The notes under the pieces were generated by a model. That model did no database searches and was not told where the DNA came from. It was given only the letters and a program-made list of their open reading frames with translations. From Roseomonas marmotae (GTDB taxonomy: Bacteria; Pseudomonadota; Alphaproteobacteria; Acetobacterales; Acetobacteraceae): a stretch of 64,000 nt of DNA. The position numbers were made by a program, and so were the translations under genes. Of the stretch, positions 51,105 through 59,746 are shown piece after piece (within the stretch, counting starts at the first letter, position 1; each line of letters begins with the position of its first letter). The stretch is from positions 2,176,501 through 2,240,500 of the forward strand of contig NZ_CP061091.1 of NCBI RefSeq assembly GCF_017654485.1, given 5' to 3'.

Positions 51105-52592
51105 TCAGTGGCTGGCGGACCGGGCGGAGCCCGGCTTGTCATGCTGGCCGAGACGCTCGACCAGCGTGGCGCTGGCCTCGTTGAGGCCCAGCAGCTCGAC
51201 CTCCGCGCCACGCGCGCGGAGGGTCAGCACCACACGGTCCAGGGCGCCGATGCTGCTGATATCCCAGAAATGCGCGGCGGAAACGTCGATCTCCACCCGC
51301 CGCAGCCCTTCCTTCAGGTCGAAAGCGGCGAGGAAATCCTCGGCCGAGGCGAAGAAGACCTGGCCGGTGACGGTGTAGCGGCGGTACTGCCCGTCTTCGG
51401 CCAGGGTGGAGGTCACGGCGAAGAGGCGCCGCACCTTGCCGGCGAAGAAGATGCCGCTGAGCAGAACGCCCACCAGCACGCCCCGCGCCAGGTCATGCGT
51501 CAGCACCACCACCAGGACGGTGGCCACCATCACGACGGAGGAACTGCGGGGATGCGTCACCAGCGTCTTCAGCGAGGACCACTGGAAGGTGTTGATGGAG
51601 ACCATGATCATCACCGCGACGAGCGCCGCCATGGGTATATGCGCGACGACATTGCCAAGCGGCACAACCAGCAGTAGCAGCACCGTTCCGGCAATGAAGG
51701 TAGAAAGCCGCCCGCGACCGCCGGAGGTGACGTTGATCACGGACTGGCCGATCATGGCGCAACCGGCCATGCCGCCCAGGAAGCCCGTGGCGAAATTGGC
51801 CAGGCCCTGCCCGACGCATTCCCGGTTGCGCTGGCTGGGGGTATCCGTCAGCTCATCCACCACGGCGGCCGTCAGCAGCGATTCCAGCAGCCCCACCGCC
51901 GCGAGCGTGGCGGAGTAGGGGAAAATGATCTCCAGCGTTTCCCAGTTCAGCGGAACGTCGGGGATCAGGAAGGACGGCAGGCTGTCCGGCAGCGCCCCCA
52001 TGTCGCCTACGGTGCGCAGATCGAGCCCGAGCGAGAGCGAAAGTGCCGTCAGCACCACGATGCAGACGAGCGGGGAAGGGACGATCCTGGTGGCGCGCGG
52101 CAGCAGGTAGATGATGGCGAGTCCGGCGGCGACCATCACGTAGGTCAGCGGCGGCACGCCGATCAGTTCCGGCAACTGCGCCATGAAGATCAGGATGGCC
52201 AGCGCATTCATGAAGCCGGTGAGCACGGAGCGGGAGACGAATCGCATCAGCCGCCCGAGTCGTGCCGCGCCCGCGAGGATCTGCAGGAGCCCAGTCAGGA
52301 TCGTGGCGGCGAGCAGGTACTGCAGGCCGTGATCCTTCACCAGGTCGACGACCACCACGGCCATCGCGGCCGTGGCGGCCGAGATCATGGCGGGACGCCC
52401 GCCCGCAATGGCGGTGATGACCGCGATGGAGAAGGAGGCGTAGAGCCCTACCTTCGGGTCCACGCCGGCGATGATGGAGAAGGCAATTGCTTCGGGGATC
52501 AAGGCCAGGGCGACGACAAGGCCGGAAAGCAGGTCGGCACGGACATTGCCGAACCATTCGGCGCGCAGACGGCCGAGGTCGAATACAGGCAT
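51105..52592 (-). CDS. SulP-family anion transporter with C-terminal STAS domain
   Basis: A 495-residue secondary transporter. The membrane domain (about residues 15-400) has [33 protein letters not shown] (the SulP signature) and [29 protein letters not shown] short STAS domain follows at the C-terminus (about 405-485, with [24 protein letters not shown]). The family carries sulfate, bicarbonate or dicarboxylates; the anion here is not determinable. It is divergent from the GntR regulator gene across a long spacer. Confidence 0.93.
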   Translation of the reverse strand: MPVFDLGRLRAEWFGNVRADLLSGLVVALALIPEAIAFSIIAGVDPKVGLYASFSIAVITAIAGGRPAMISAATAAMAVVVVDLVKDHGLQYLLAATILTGLLQILAGAARLGRLMRFVSRSVLTGFMNALAILIFMAQLPELIGVPPLTYVMVAAGLAIIYLLPRATRIVPSPLVCIVVLTALSLSLGLDLRTVGDMGALPDSLPSFLIPDVPLNWETLEIIFPYSATLAAVGLLESLLTAAVVDELTDTPSQRNRECVGQGLANFATGFLGGMAGCAMIGQSVINVTSGGRGRLSTFIAGTVLLLLVVPLGNVVAHIPMAALVAVMIMVSINTFQWSSLKTLVTHPRSSSVVMVATVLVVVLTHDLARGVLVGVLLSGIFFAGKVRRLFAVTSTLAEDGQYRRYTVTGQVFFASAEDFLAAFDLKEGLRRVEIDVSAAHFWDISSIGALDRVVLTLRARGAEVELLGLNEASATLVERLGQHDKPGSARSASH

Positions 52593-53060
52593 GTGAGATA
52601 CTCTATAGGCAGGCAGAGCAGGATTCGCGGCGGAGCAGGTCGGCGCCCTCGGTGACGCGGCAGCAGGGGCTACGGGTTTCCGAAGGTCGGCCGGGAGATG
52701 CGCGAAGCCTACATTGGCCTTCCTGCCATCGTGCTACGGCGCACAGGTAGCCCGATGAAACGGGTGCCGCAATTCATTTAACGCAAGGGGCAGGGCGCCG
52801 GCAGGGAAGCGCCAGGCGCTGAAAACGCGGACGGCGCCAGGGGCAGTGATGCCCGGCGCCGTCGAACGCGCGTCCCATTACGGGATCTTCCCCCCCCAAA
52901 CTCGGCCTGCGAAGCAATACCGAGAGCCTCTGTCTATCGAAGTCTTGTATAAGACACAAGTCTGATTTGCCGCCTCTCTTGATCCTGCCGCGAGGATCGG
53001 GAAAACAGCGTGCTGACGTTCCCGAATCGCCGACGGATCGCCGGAAGGCCATCAGCACTT
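52593..53060. other. 468-base divergent spacer between the SulP and GntR genes
   Basis: No coding frame is convincing here. It holds a strong hairpin at 52831-52862 (ACGGCGCC pairing with GGCGCCGT, enclosing GGGCA-GTGA-TGCCC with a two-base bulge), a run of C at about 52891-52897, and the AGTCTTGTATAAGA motif at 52941-52954. The hairpin lies between two divergent promoters, so its use as a terminator is unclear. It may be a remnant or part of a leader. Confidence 0.5.
52941..52960. promoter_or_regulatory. Candidate operator of the GntR regulator, shared with the pdh upstream region
   Basis: AGTCTTGTATAAGA (52941-52954) has TCTT/AAGA arms. The wider CTTGT-N7-ACAAG (52944-52960) is a second inverted repeat. 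It lies about 100 bases before the GntR gene. The identical 14 bases occur at 40736-40749 upstream of pdhA and I saw no other copy. The GT-N-TA core resembles GntR-family operators. Confidence 0.5.
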
Positions 53061-53807
53061 ATGTCCATGAGTATCCCCCCCAAGCCTCGGGAGAGGCTCG
53101 ATGCGCGCCCGCTCTACCAGCAGGTCGAATCGGTGCTGATCGACCGGATCGCCGGCGGAGAATGGCCGCCGGGCCACGCCCTGCCGGCCGAGCCCGAGTT
53201 GGCGGCGGAACTGGGCGTTTCCCAGGGGACGGTGCGGAAGGCGCTGGCGGAGCTGGAGCGTCGCAATCTGATTGAGCGCCGGCAGGGGCGCGGCACCACG
53301 GTGCTGCGCCATACCGGTGATACCGCCCGCTTCCATTTCTTCCGCCTGCGGGACCTGGAGGGCACGGCCGTGGTATCCCGCATCGTCGTGCTCTCCTGTG
53401 AGGCGGGGGAGGCGGACGCGGCCGAGGCCGCCAATCTCAGGCTGCCCCAGGGCACACCGGTTTTCCGCCTCCGCCGGCTGCGGCTGGTCGAGGACACCCC
53501 GCGGATCTTCGAACGCTGCACCCTGGTGGCGGAACGGCTGCCCGGCTTCCACCTGCCTCAGGGCGACCTGACCACCGAACTCTACGTGCATCTCCAGCGC
53601 GCCCATGGCGTGACCATCGAGCACGCGGAGGAGGACCTCTCCGCCCAGCCCGCCGGGCCGGAGGAGGCGGAGGTGCTCGGGCTGCCAGAGGGCAAGCCCT
53701 TGCTGATGGTGCAGCGCCTGGCTTTCGACATCGCCCGCAGGGTGGTGGAGCACCGCGTGTCTCTGATCGATACCGAACACTACCGCTACGCCGTCCGGCT
53801 GGATTAA
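53061..53807 (+). CDS. GntR-family transcriptional regulator (HutC subfamily, UTRA domain)
   Basis: A 248-residue regulator. The winged helix is about residues 15-80, with [69 protein letters not shown] effector domain (about 95-240) with [19 protein letters not shown] follows. The effector is unknown. The start is uncertain among ATGs at 53010, 53061 and 53067; 53061 gives the normal N-terminus. It is divergent from SulP, which it may control, and a GntR-type motif also shared with the pdh control region lies upstream. Confidence 0.87.
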   Translation: MSMSIPPKPRERLDARPLYQQVESVLIDRIAGGEWPPGHALPAEPELAAELGVSQGTVRKALAELERRNLIERRQGRGTTVLRHTGDTARFHFFRLRDLEGTAVVSRIVVLSCEAGEADAAEAANLRLPQGTPVFRLRRLRLVEDTPRIFERCTLVAERLPGFHLPQGDLTTELYVHLQRAHGVTIEHAEEDLSAQPAGPEEAEVLGLPEGKPLLMVQRLAFDIARRVVEHRVSLIDTEHYRYAVRLD

Positions 53808-53928
53808 GCCGCTCTTCTGGCTACGACTCCCGCCGCAATGCTTGCGCCGTGGGGGGTGGGGTGGTAATGCGCCGCCTTCCTTATTGACCGCTGACGACTA
53901 CAGCACGATCAGAGAGAGGCCCGGCGCC

Positions 53929-54132
53929 ATGGCCGTTCCGAAGAAAAAAGTTTCGCCGTCCCGCCGTGGTATGCGACGCAGCCACGCGGCTCTGTCGACC
54001 GAGGCGCACCACGACTGCCCGAATTGTGGTGAGCTGAAGCGGCCGCACCATATCTGCGCCTCCTGCGGCCATTACGATGGCCGTGAGGTCGTGCCGGCCG
54101 GTAAGGCCCTGAAGGCCGCGGTCCGCGTCTGA
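53929..54132 (+). CDS. rpmF: 50S ribosomal protein L32
   Basis: A 67-residue ribosomal protein starting [19 protein letters not shown], the universal L32 N-terminus. It has the zinc-ribbon cysteine pairs CPNC and CASC, so this is the zinc-binding form. A purine-rich AGAGAGAGG lies about 10 bases upstream of the ATG. It precedes plsX by 32 bases, the classical rpmF-plsX-fabH arrangement that links ribosome and phospholipid synthesis. Confidence 0.97.
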   Translation: MAVPKKKVSPSRRGMRRSHAALSTEAHHDCPNCGELKRPHHICASCGHYDGREVVPAGKALKAAVRV

Positions 54133-54164
54133 TACCCTCGGCACGCCCAACGGAAGCAGCGATA

Positions 54165-55268
54165 TTGTCCCAGGCGGATTCCTCCCGGGTCGCTTCTCTC
54201 AAGGGCGAGGCCAGCAAGCCCGTTCCCGGTAGCTTCGACCTCGCCATCGACGCGATGGGGGGCGACCATGCGCCGGAAGCGGTGCTGGACGGGCTTGAGT
54301 TGGCGGTCGAGCGCCACCCGAAGGCGCGATTCTTGCTAGTGGGGGACGAGGCGCGCCTCACCCCTCTGCTGGCGAGGCGTCCGCGGGTGGCCAAGGCCTG
54401 CGCCATGCGCCATGCCCCGGATGCCGTCTCGGGTGATATGAAGCCCACGGCTGCCCTGCGTATGCGGCATTCGTCCATGCGCATCGCCATCGACGCCGTG
54501 GCGGCAGGTGAGGCCGCGGGCGTTGTCTCGGCGGGCAATACCGGCGCCTTGATGGCCTTGGGCAAGATCGTCGTGAAGACCTTGCCCGAGATCGATCGTC
54601 CCGCCCTGGCGGCCATCGGTCCCTCGGCGCGGGGGGATGTTGTCCTGCTCGACCTCGGGGCCAATATCACCTGCGACGCCCGCAACCTCGTCGAGTTCGC
54701 GGTGATGGGCGATGCCTTCGCCCGCGCGGTGCTGGGCCTGCCGAACCCCTCCATCGGGCTGATGAATGTCGGCAGCGAAGAGCTGAAGGGCGATGAGCGG
54801 GTGCGGCAGGCTGCCGAACTGCTGAAGCTCTCGCCTCTTGCCGCCAATTTCCACGGATTCATCGAAGGGCATGATATCACCTCCGGCACCGTCGATGTGG
54901 TGGTGACGGATGGCTTCACCGGCAATGTCGCACTGAAGACCGGTGAGGGCGCCCTGAAGCTGGTAGGTGGCCTGCTGAAGCAGGCCTTTACCTCCTCCCT
55001 TGCCGCCAAGTTGGGCTATCTTCTGGCCAAGCCCGCGCTCGACCGGCTGCGGGAGTGGATGGACCCCCGCCGCTACAACGGTGCCGTGCTGATCGGCCTC
55101 AATGGCCTGGTGGTAAAGAGCCATGGCGGCACCGATGCCCTCGGCTTCGCTCATGCGGTTGACGTGGCCATGGATATGGTGGCGCACCGGGTGAATGACC
55201 GGATTCGTGAGGGGCTTGCCGCCATGCCGAGCAGCGCCCCCACGCCCGCCAGCGTGACCACAGAGTGA
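54165..55268 (+). CDS. plsX: Phosphate acyltransferase PlsX
   Basis: A 367-residue enzyme making acyl-phosphate from acyl-ACP for phospholipid synthesis. The core starts with [18 protein letters not shown]. Later come [28 protein letters not shown] and [33 protein letters not shown]. No ATG precedes the conserved core, so the TTG at 54165 is used, with GGAAG ten bases upstream. The N-terminus is about 25 residues longer than the shortest homologues. It is followed 43 bases on by fabH. Confidence 0.94.
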   Translation: MSQADSSRVASLKGEASKPVPGSFDLAIDAMGGDHAPEAVLDGLELAVERHPKARFLLVGDEARLTPLLARRPRVAKACAMRHAPDAVSGDMKPTAALRMRHSSMRIAIDAVAAGEAAGVVSAGNTGALMALGKIVVKTLPEIDRPALAAIGPSARGDVVLLDLGANITCDARNLVEFAVMGDAFARAVLGLPNPSIGLMNVGSEELKGDERVRQAAELLKLSPLAANFHGFIEGHDITSGTVDVVVTDGFTGNVALKTGEGALKLVGGLLKQAFTSSLAAKLGYLLAKPALDRLREWMDPRRYNGAVLIGLNGLVVKSHGGTDALGFAHAVDVAMDMVAHRVNDRIREGLAAMPSSAPTPASVTTE

Positions 55269-55311
55269 CGCCGGCCCGTCGCTGAACCTGCCTTTCGGAC
55301 ATCATCCTTCC

Positions 55312-56286
55312 ATGACTTCCTCCGCTTCGGATATTCGCGCCGTCATCGCAGGAACCGGCGGCTATCTGCCGGCGGAAGTCCTGGACAACGAGGCCATTGC
55401 CCGGCGGCATGGCCTTGATACCTCCGATGCCTGGATCGTCGAGCGCACCGGCATTCGCCAGCGCCATCTGGCGGCGCCGGGCCAGACCGCTGGCGATATG
55501 GGCGCCGAAGCCGCGAAGGCCGCGCTGGAGCAGGCCGGGATCGCCGTGGCCGAGGTGGATGCGATCATTGTGGCCACGGCCACGCCGGACTCCGTCTTCC
55601 CCTCCACCGCCGCCCGGATCCAGGCGAAGCTCGGTGTCACGCGCGGCTTTGCCTTCGACATCTCGGCCGCCTGCACCGGCTTCGTCTATGCCCTTTCCAT
55701 CGCGGATGCGATGCTGCGGGCTGGCCAGGCCCGCTGTGCCCTGGTCATCGGCGCCGAGGTCTTCACCCGCCTGCTGGACTGGACCGACCGGGGTACCTGC
55801 GTGCTCTTCGGGGATGGGGCAGGGGCCGTCGTGCTGCGGGCCGTGCCTGCCGCGGAGGCCGGAGATCGCGGCATCCTTTCCACCCATCTTCATGCCGATG
55901 GCACCCAGGGCGATATCCTGAGTGTCGACCCCGCCACGCAGGTCGTGCGGATGACGGGGCGTGAGGTCTTCCGCCACGCCGTCTCCAAGCTGGCGGCGGT
56001 GGTGGATGAGGCCCTGGACGCCAATGGCCTCGACCGCTCCCAGGTCTCCTGGCTGGTTCCCCATCAGGCCAATCAGCGCATCATCGACGCCATGGGCCGC
56101 AAGCTCGGCCTGCCGCCGGAACGGGTGGTCTGCACCGTAGACCGCCACGCCAATACCTCCGCCGCCTCCATCCCCCTGGCGCTGGCTGAGGCCACGCGGG
56201 ATGGCCGCATCAAGCCTGGAGAGCTGGTGCTGATGGAGGCCATCGGCGGGGGATTGACCTGGGGCGCGGCATTGGCGCGCTTCTAA
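55312..56286 (+). CDS. fabH: Beta-ketoacyl-ACP synthase III
   Basis: A 324-residue thiolase-fold enzyme that starts fatty acid synthesis by condensing acetyl-CoA with malonyl-ACP. The active-site triad is C121 in [12 protein letters not shown], a histidine in [10 protein letters not shown] and an asparagine in [15 protein letters not shown]. The N-terminus [13 protein letters not shown] and TGIRQRHLA are typical. It follows plsX in the rpmF-plsX-fabH cluster. The usual alphaproteobacterial next gene (ihfA) is not present; a 204-base spacer leads to dksA. Confidence 0.97.
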   Translation: MTSSASDIRAVIAGTGGYLPAEVLDNEAIARRHGLDTSDAWIVERTGIRQRHLAAPGQTAGDMGAEAAKAALEQAGIAVAEVDAIIVATATPDSVFPSTAARIQAKLGVTRGFAFDISAACTGFVYALSIADAMLRAGQARCALVIGAEVFTRLLDWTDRGTCVLFGDGAGAVVLRAVPAAEAGDRGILSTHLHADGTQGDILSVDPATQVVRMTGREVFRHAVSKLAAVVDEALDANGLDRSQVSWLVPHQANQRIIDAMGRKLGLPPERVVCTVDRHANTSAASIPLALAEATRDGRIKPGELVLMEAIGGGLTWGAALARF

Positions 56287-56490
56287 GAACAGGGCAGAAC
56301 AAACGATGCTGCCGCCGAAACGGTCACGGTGTTGGCAAATAAGGCATAATGGCGCGGCGGTGGCAGAGATGGGCGATAGAAACGTTGCAAGTCCCGTTTG
56401 CGTTGAGGAATGCCCAACGTTATGTTCCGCCCGCCCAGGGGGTGGCGGGTCTAGTAAACTGCCCCTGTCCTGGTCGGGGGATCGAGTTCA

Positions 56491-56907
56491 ATGCTGATCA
56501 CGTTGCCGCCTGACTACCTGCCCTCGGAAACCGAGGAGTTCATGAACCCCCTGCAGCAGGCATATTTTCGCCAGAAGCTTTTGCGCTGGCGGCAGGACCT
56601 GTTGCGTGAGGCCGGAGATACTCTGGCCAGTTTGGGCGAGGGTGGTATTGCTGAGGCCGACCTGACGGATCGGGCCAGCGTGGAAACCGACAGGGCTCTG
56701 GAACTGCGCACCCGCGACCGGGCACGCAAGCTCATCTCGAAGATTGACCAGGCCCTGGAGCGCATCGCCAACGGCAGCTACGGCTACTGCGAGGAGACCG
56801 GAGAGCCGATCGGCCTGCGCAGGCTGCAGGCCCGCCCGATTGCCACGCTCTCGATCGAGGCCCAGGAACGGCATGAGCGGATGGAGCGTATTCACCGCGA
56901 CGACTGA
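56491..56907 (+). CDS. dksA: RNA polymerase-binding protein DksA, reduced-cysteine form
   Basis: A 138-residue DksA, partner of (p)ppGpp in controlling rRNA and stress promoters. The coiled-coil tip D57-x-x-D60-R-A (ADLTDRASVE) is conserved. The zinc-finger region reads YCEETGEPIGLRRLQARPIATLSIEAQ: only C100 of the four E. coli zinc cysteines remains, the others being T, S and A. Such reduced-cysteine forms are known in alphaproteobacteria. The ATG at 56491 precedes the conserved LPPDYLPSETEEFMNPLQ. A strong terminator follows the gene, so it is monocistronic. Confidence 0.95.
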   Translation: MLITLPPDYLPSETEEFMNPLQQAYFRQKLLRWRQDLLREAGDTLASLGEGGIAEADLTDRASVETDRALELRTRDRARKLISKIDQALERIANGSYGYCEETGEPIGLRRLQARPIATLSIEAQERHERMERIHRDD

Positions 56908-56959
56908 AGGCCGTCTCCCGTCGAGGGGCAACGGCTTCCCGGCTCATCGGATTGATGAG

Positions 56960-57000
56960 GTGCGAAAGCTCAGTCCAGACTGAGCTTTCGCACTTTTTTT
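56960..57000 (+). terminator. Rho-independent terminator of dksA
   Basis: GTGCGAAAGCTCAGT (56960-56974) pairs perfectly over 15 bases with ACTGAGCTTTCGCAC (56979-56993) around a CCAG loop and is followed by seven T (56994-57000). This is a textbook intrinsic terminator 53 bases after the dksA stop. Confidence 0.95.
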
Positions 57001-57408
57001 ATTGATTCTGTTCTGCTGCGGCATGAACTTCATGCCCTGCCTGATGGCGTTTGTGTCGGAACTCCGGCACTGAGGCTCCCTGGGTCGGGCGGATGAGCAG
57101 GGCGTTAAGCTTAAGCTGGCGCTACTGCGGCTGCTTCATAGTCTTATCGCTTGCAATGACCGGCGATCCGGTGCATCTGCCGCCCGCAACGGCCGGCGCC
57201 GGAAGAATCGCGGTGCGGGGCTTCCGGGGCCAAACGGGCCGCAGCGGCCGTCATCTGCATTCATCGCGCCAGGGTTCTTTCCTCCTGGTCCGTGCGGCCC
57301 CCGCCAGATCGGTGGGGCCGATGCGACGGACGCGGCGACCGGGCTTGAGATAGCCAGGGCGAGTACGCGGGACGGAGAGCCGCGGCTGGCCCGCACTATG
57401 ATTCCTGC

Positions 57409-57476
57409 GCGGCTTGCGCCGCAGAGATGTTTCACGCGGCAGGCGCCGCATGATTTTTCCACGCGGCAGGCGCCGC
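57409..57476 (+). repeat. Three tandem hairpin repeats in the fusA leader, exact 27-base period
   Basis: Units begin at 57409, 57436 and 57463, exactly 27 bases apart. Each is a GCGGC/GCCGC stem with a four-base loop (TTGC, AGGC, AGGC). Units 2 and 3 share the 17-base string CACGCGGCAGGCGCCGC. They end nine bases before the fusA Shine-Dalgarno, so they would lie in the mRNA leader. The 27-base period is a multiple of three, but stops interrupt the fusA frame here, so they do not extend the protein. Confidence 0.75.
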
Positions 57477-57495
57477 GATGCGTATGGAGGCCCCT

Positions 57496-59577
57496 GTGGC
57501 GCGCACCCCGCTCGACAAGATTCGCAATATCGGCATCACGGCGCATATCGACGCCGGCAAGACCACGACGACTGAGCGGATCCTCTACTACACCGGTAAG
57601 TCTCACCGGATTGGTGAGGTTCACGAAGGCAACACCACCACCGACTACATGGAGCAGGAGCGTGAGCGTGGCATCACGATCACTTCCGCTGCCGTGACGG
57701 CAGAGTGGAAGGGCCACCGGATCAACGTCATCGACACCCCGGGCCACATCGACTTCAACATCGAGGTGAACCGCTCGCTGCGCGTGCTCGATGGCGCGGT
57801 CTTCGTGATCGAGGGCGTGGCCGGCGTGCAGCCGCAGTCCGAGACCAACTGGCGCCTGGCCGACCGTTACAACGTCCCGCGCATCATCTATGTCAACAAG
57901 CTGGACCGCACCGGCGCTGACTTCTACCGCGCGGCCGCGACGCTGACCGAGAAGCTGGGCATCAACTGGGTTGCCCTGCAGCTGCCGATCGGCATCGAGG
58001 ACAGCCTGAAGGGCATCGTCGACCTGGTCGAGATGAAGGCCCTGATCTGGGAAGGCGACGAGCTCGGCGCCAAGTACCACGACGCCCCGATCCCCGACGA
58101 TCTGAAGGAGAAGGCGGCCGAGTATCGCCAGATCCTGCTCGACACCGCCCTGTCCGTCGATGACGCGGCGATGGAAGAGTATTTCGACAAGGGCGACGTC
58201 TCCGTCGAGACCCTGAAGAAGTGCATCAAGAAGGGCACGATCGCCGGCACCTTCCGTCCGGTCGTCTGCGGCTCCTCGTTCAAGAACAAGGGCGTGCAGC
58301 CGCTGCTGGACGCCGTCTGCGACTACCTGCCGAGCCCGGTGGAAGTCGAAGGCATCATGGTCGCCCCCGAGGAAGGCCAGGATGAGACCACGCCGCGCCG
58401 CATCATCGAAGTGAGCGAGACCGCGCCCTTCTCCGCGCTCGCCTTCAAGATGATCAACGACAAGTACGGCAACCTGACCTTCATCCGCGTTTATGCCGGT
58501 GTCGTGCGCCAGGGCGACACCGTCCTGAACACGGCCAAGGGCAACAAGGAACGCATCGGCCGCATGTTCCAGATGCACGCCGACAAGCGTGAAGAAGTGA
58601 AGGAAGTGTACGCGGGCGACATCGTCGCCATCGTGGGCCTGAAGGACACCCTGACGGGCGACACCCTGGCCGACCCGGCAGACCCCGTCGTGCTCGAGCG
58701 CATGGCCTTCCCGATCCCGGTCATCGACATCTCCGTCGAGCCGAAGACCAAGGACGGCGTCGAGAAGATGACGCTCGGCCTGCAGAAGCTGGCCGGTGAG
58801 GACCCCTCGCTGCGCCTGAAGACCGACCAGGAAACCGGCCAGACCATCCTGTCCGGCATGGGCGAGCTGCACCTCGAGATCATCATCGACCGTCTGCGCC
58901 GCGAGTATGGCGTGGATGCCAATATCGGCGCGCCGCAGGTGGCCTATCGTGAGACGATCACGAAGTCCCACACCGAGACCTACACCCACAAGAAGCAGTC
59001 GGGCGGTTCGGGCCAGTACGCCGAGGTGAAGATCACCTTCGAGCCGAAGGAGCGGAACGAGGGCATCGAGTTCGTCAACGCCGTCGTTGGCGGTTCGGTG
59101 CCGAAGGAATACATCCCGGCCGTCGACAAGGGCATCAAGGTCCAGGCCGAGACGGGCGTGCTGGCCGGCTTCCCCACGGTGGACTTCAAGTTCTCCCTGG
59201 TGGACGGCAAGTACCACGACGTCGACTCCTCGGCCCTGGCCTTCGAGATCGCCGCCAAGGCCTGCTTCCGCGAAGGCATGAAGAAGGCCGGCCCGGTGAT
59301 CCTGGAGCCGATCATGGATGTCGAGGTGACCACGCCTCAGGACCATGTCGGTGACGTCGTCGGCGACCTGAACCGCCGCCGCGGCATCATCCAGAGCCAG
59401 GACATGGCTGGCACCTCGGTCATCGTTCGTGCCCATGTGCCGCTGAAGGAGATGTTCGGCTACATCTCCAACCTGCGTGGCATGACGAAGGGCCGTGCGT
59501 CCTTCTCCATGCAGTTCCACCACTACGATCCCGTGCCGCGCAACGTGGCCGACGAGATCATGAAGCAGAGCGCCTAA
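57496..59577 (+). CDS. fusA: Elongation factor G
   Basis: A 693-residue translation GTPase driving ribosome translocation. G1 is [12 protein letters not shown] (near 18-29), G3 is DTPGHIDF, and G4 is VNKLDRTG. Domains II-V are complete, ending near [23 protein letters not shown] place the start at GTG 57496: GGAGG at 57486-57490 sits five bases upstream and the product begins [14 protein letters not shown], the usual EF-G N-terminus. The ATG at 57478 would add six residues and has no ribosome site. Codon use is strongly biased, as in highly expressed genes. The gene is outside the usual rpsL-rpsG-fusA-tuf context, so it may be a relocated or second EF-G. Confidence 0.95.
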   Translation: MARTPLDKIRNIGITAHIDAGKTTTTERILYYTGKSHRIGEVHEGNTTTDYMEQERERGITITSAAVTAEWKGHRINVIDTPGHIDFNIEVNRSLRVLDGAVFVIEGVAGVQPQSETNWRLADRYNVPRIIYVNKLDRTGADFYRAAATLTEKLGINWVALQLPIGIEDSLKGIVDLVEMKALIWEGDELGAKYHDAPIPDDLKEKAAEYRQILLDTALSVDDAAMEEYFDKGDVSVETLKKCIKKGTIAGTFRPVVCGSSFKNKGVQPLLDAVCDYLPSPVEVEGIMVAPEEGQDETTPRRIIEVSETAPFSALAFKMINDKYGNLTFIRVYAGVVRQGDTVLNTAKGNKERIGRMFQMHADKREEVKEVYAGDIVAIVGLKDTLTGDTLADPADPVVLERMAFPIPVIDISVEPKTKDGVEKMTLGLQKLAGEDPSLRLKTDQETGQTILSGMGELHLEIIIDRLRREYGVDANIGAPQVAYRETITKSHTETYTHKKQSGGSGQYAEVKITFEPKERNEGIEFVNAVVGGSVPKEYIPAVDKGIKVQAETGVLAGFPTVDFKFSLVDGKYHDVDSSALAFEIAAKACFREGMKKAGPVILEPIMDVEVTTPQDHVGDVVGDLNRRRGIIQSQDMAGTSVIVRAHVPLKEMFGYISNLRGMTKGRASFSMQFHHYDPVPRNVADEIMKQSA

Positions 59578-59584
59578 AGCCTCA

Positions 59585-59614
59585 GGCGCGGCCCGCCTTC
59601 GGCGAGGCCGCGCC
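59585..59614. terminator. First hairpin after fusA
   Basis: GGCGCGGCC (59585-59593) pairs with GGCCGCGCC (59606-59614), enclosing a second CGCC/GGCG stem around a TTC loop. It starts seven bases after the fusA stop. It lacks a T-run and may protect the 3' end or assist the second hairpin. Confidence 0.5.
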
Positions 59615-59669
59615 AAAGATCCGGCCTGGGGGATCGAACATCCTCTCAGGCCGGGGCAGATGGGTTGAG

Positions 59670-59707
59670 ACGACGCGGGCGAGCCTATCGCCCGCGTCGT
59701 TCGTTTT
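59670..59707 (+). terminator. Terminator of fusA
   Basis: ACGACGCGGGCGA (59670-59682) pairs perfectly over 13 bases with 59688-59700 across the loop GCCTA and is followed by TCGTTTT. It ends about 40 bases before the stop of the convergent amidohydrolase gene. Confidence 0.8.
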
Positions 59708-59746
59708 GGCGCCCCGTTCCGGCGGGGCGCCGCAGCGATGCCCGCG

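Larger units (their letters stand above)
56908..57495. other. 588-base region between dksA and fusA
   Basis: Contents: the dksA terminator (56960-57000), then about 400 bases without a supported gene, a 10-base palindrome AGCCGCGGCT (57378-57387), three tandem hairpins (57409-57476), and the fusA Shine-Dalgarno (57486-57490). A 100-codon frame at 57051-57353 has no family resemblance and I do not call it. No clear -35/-10 was found for fusA. Confidence 0.6.

Noticed and set aside
56287..56300. GAAC-N6-GAAC after fabH as a LexA box
   Set aside because: Spacing is six, not seven, bases; the two boxes I accept both have seven, and it overlaps the fabH stop region.
57051..57353. A 100-codon plus-strand frame upstream of fusA
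   Set aside because: No family resemblance, no ribosome site, no conserved-looking composition, and it lies in a region otherwise rich in leader structures.
57427..57453. An eight-codon leader peptide in the fusA leader
   Set aside because: An ATG-to-TGA frame exists but it has no ribosome site and consists mainly of the repeat; it could be looked at again if ribosome profiling shows occupancy.
57409..57476. The three fusA-leader repeats as a CRISPR array
   Set aside because: Units are short self-complementary stems with 13-base gaps of no spacer character, and there are no cas genes.
57136..59616. An 826-codon minus-strand frame covering fusA
   Set aside because: It is antisense to a strongly codon-biased EF-G gene. 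The long open frame follows from the GC-rich third positions.
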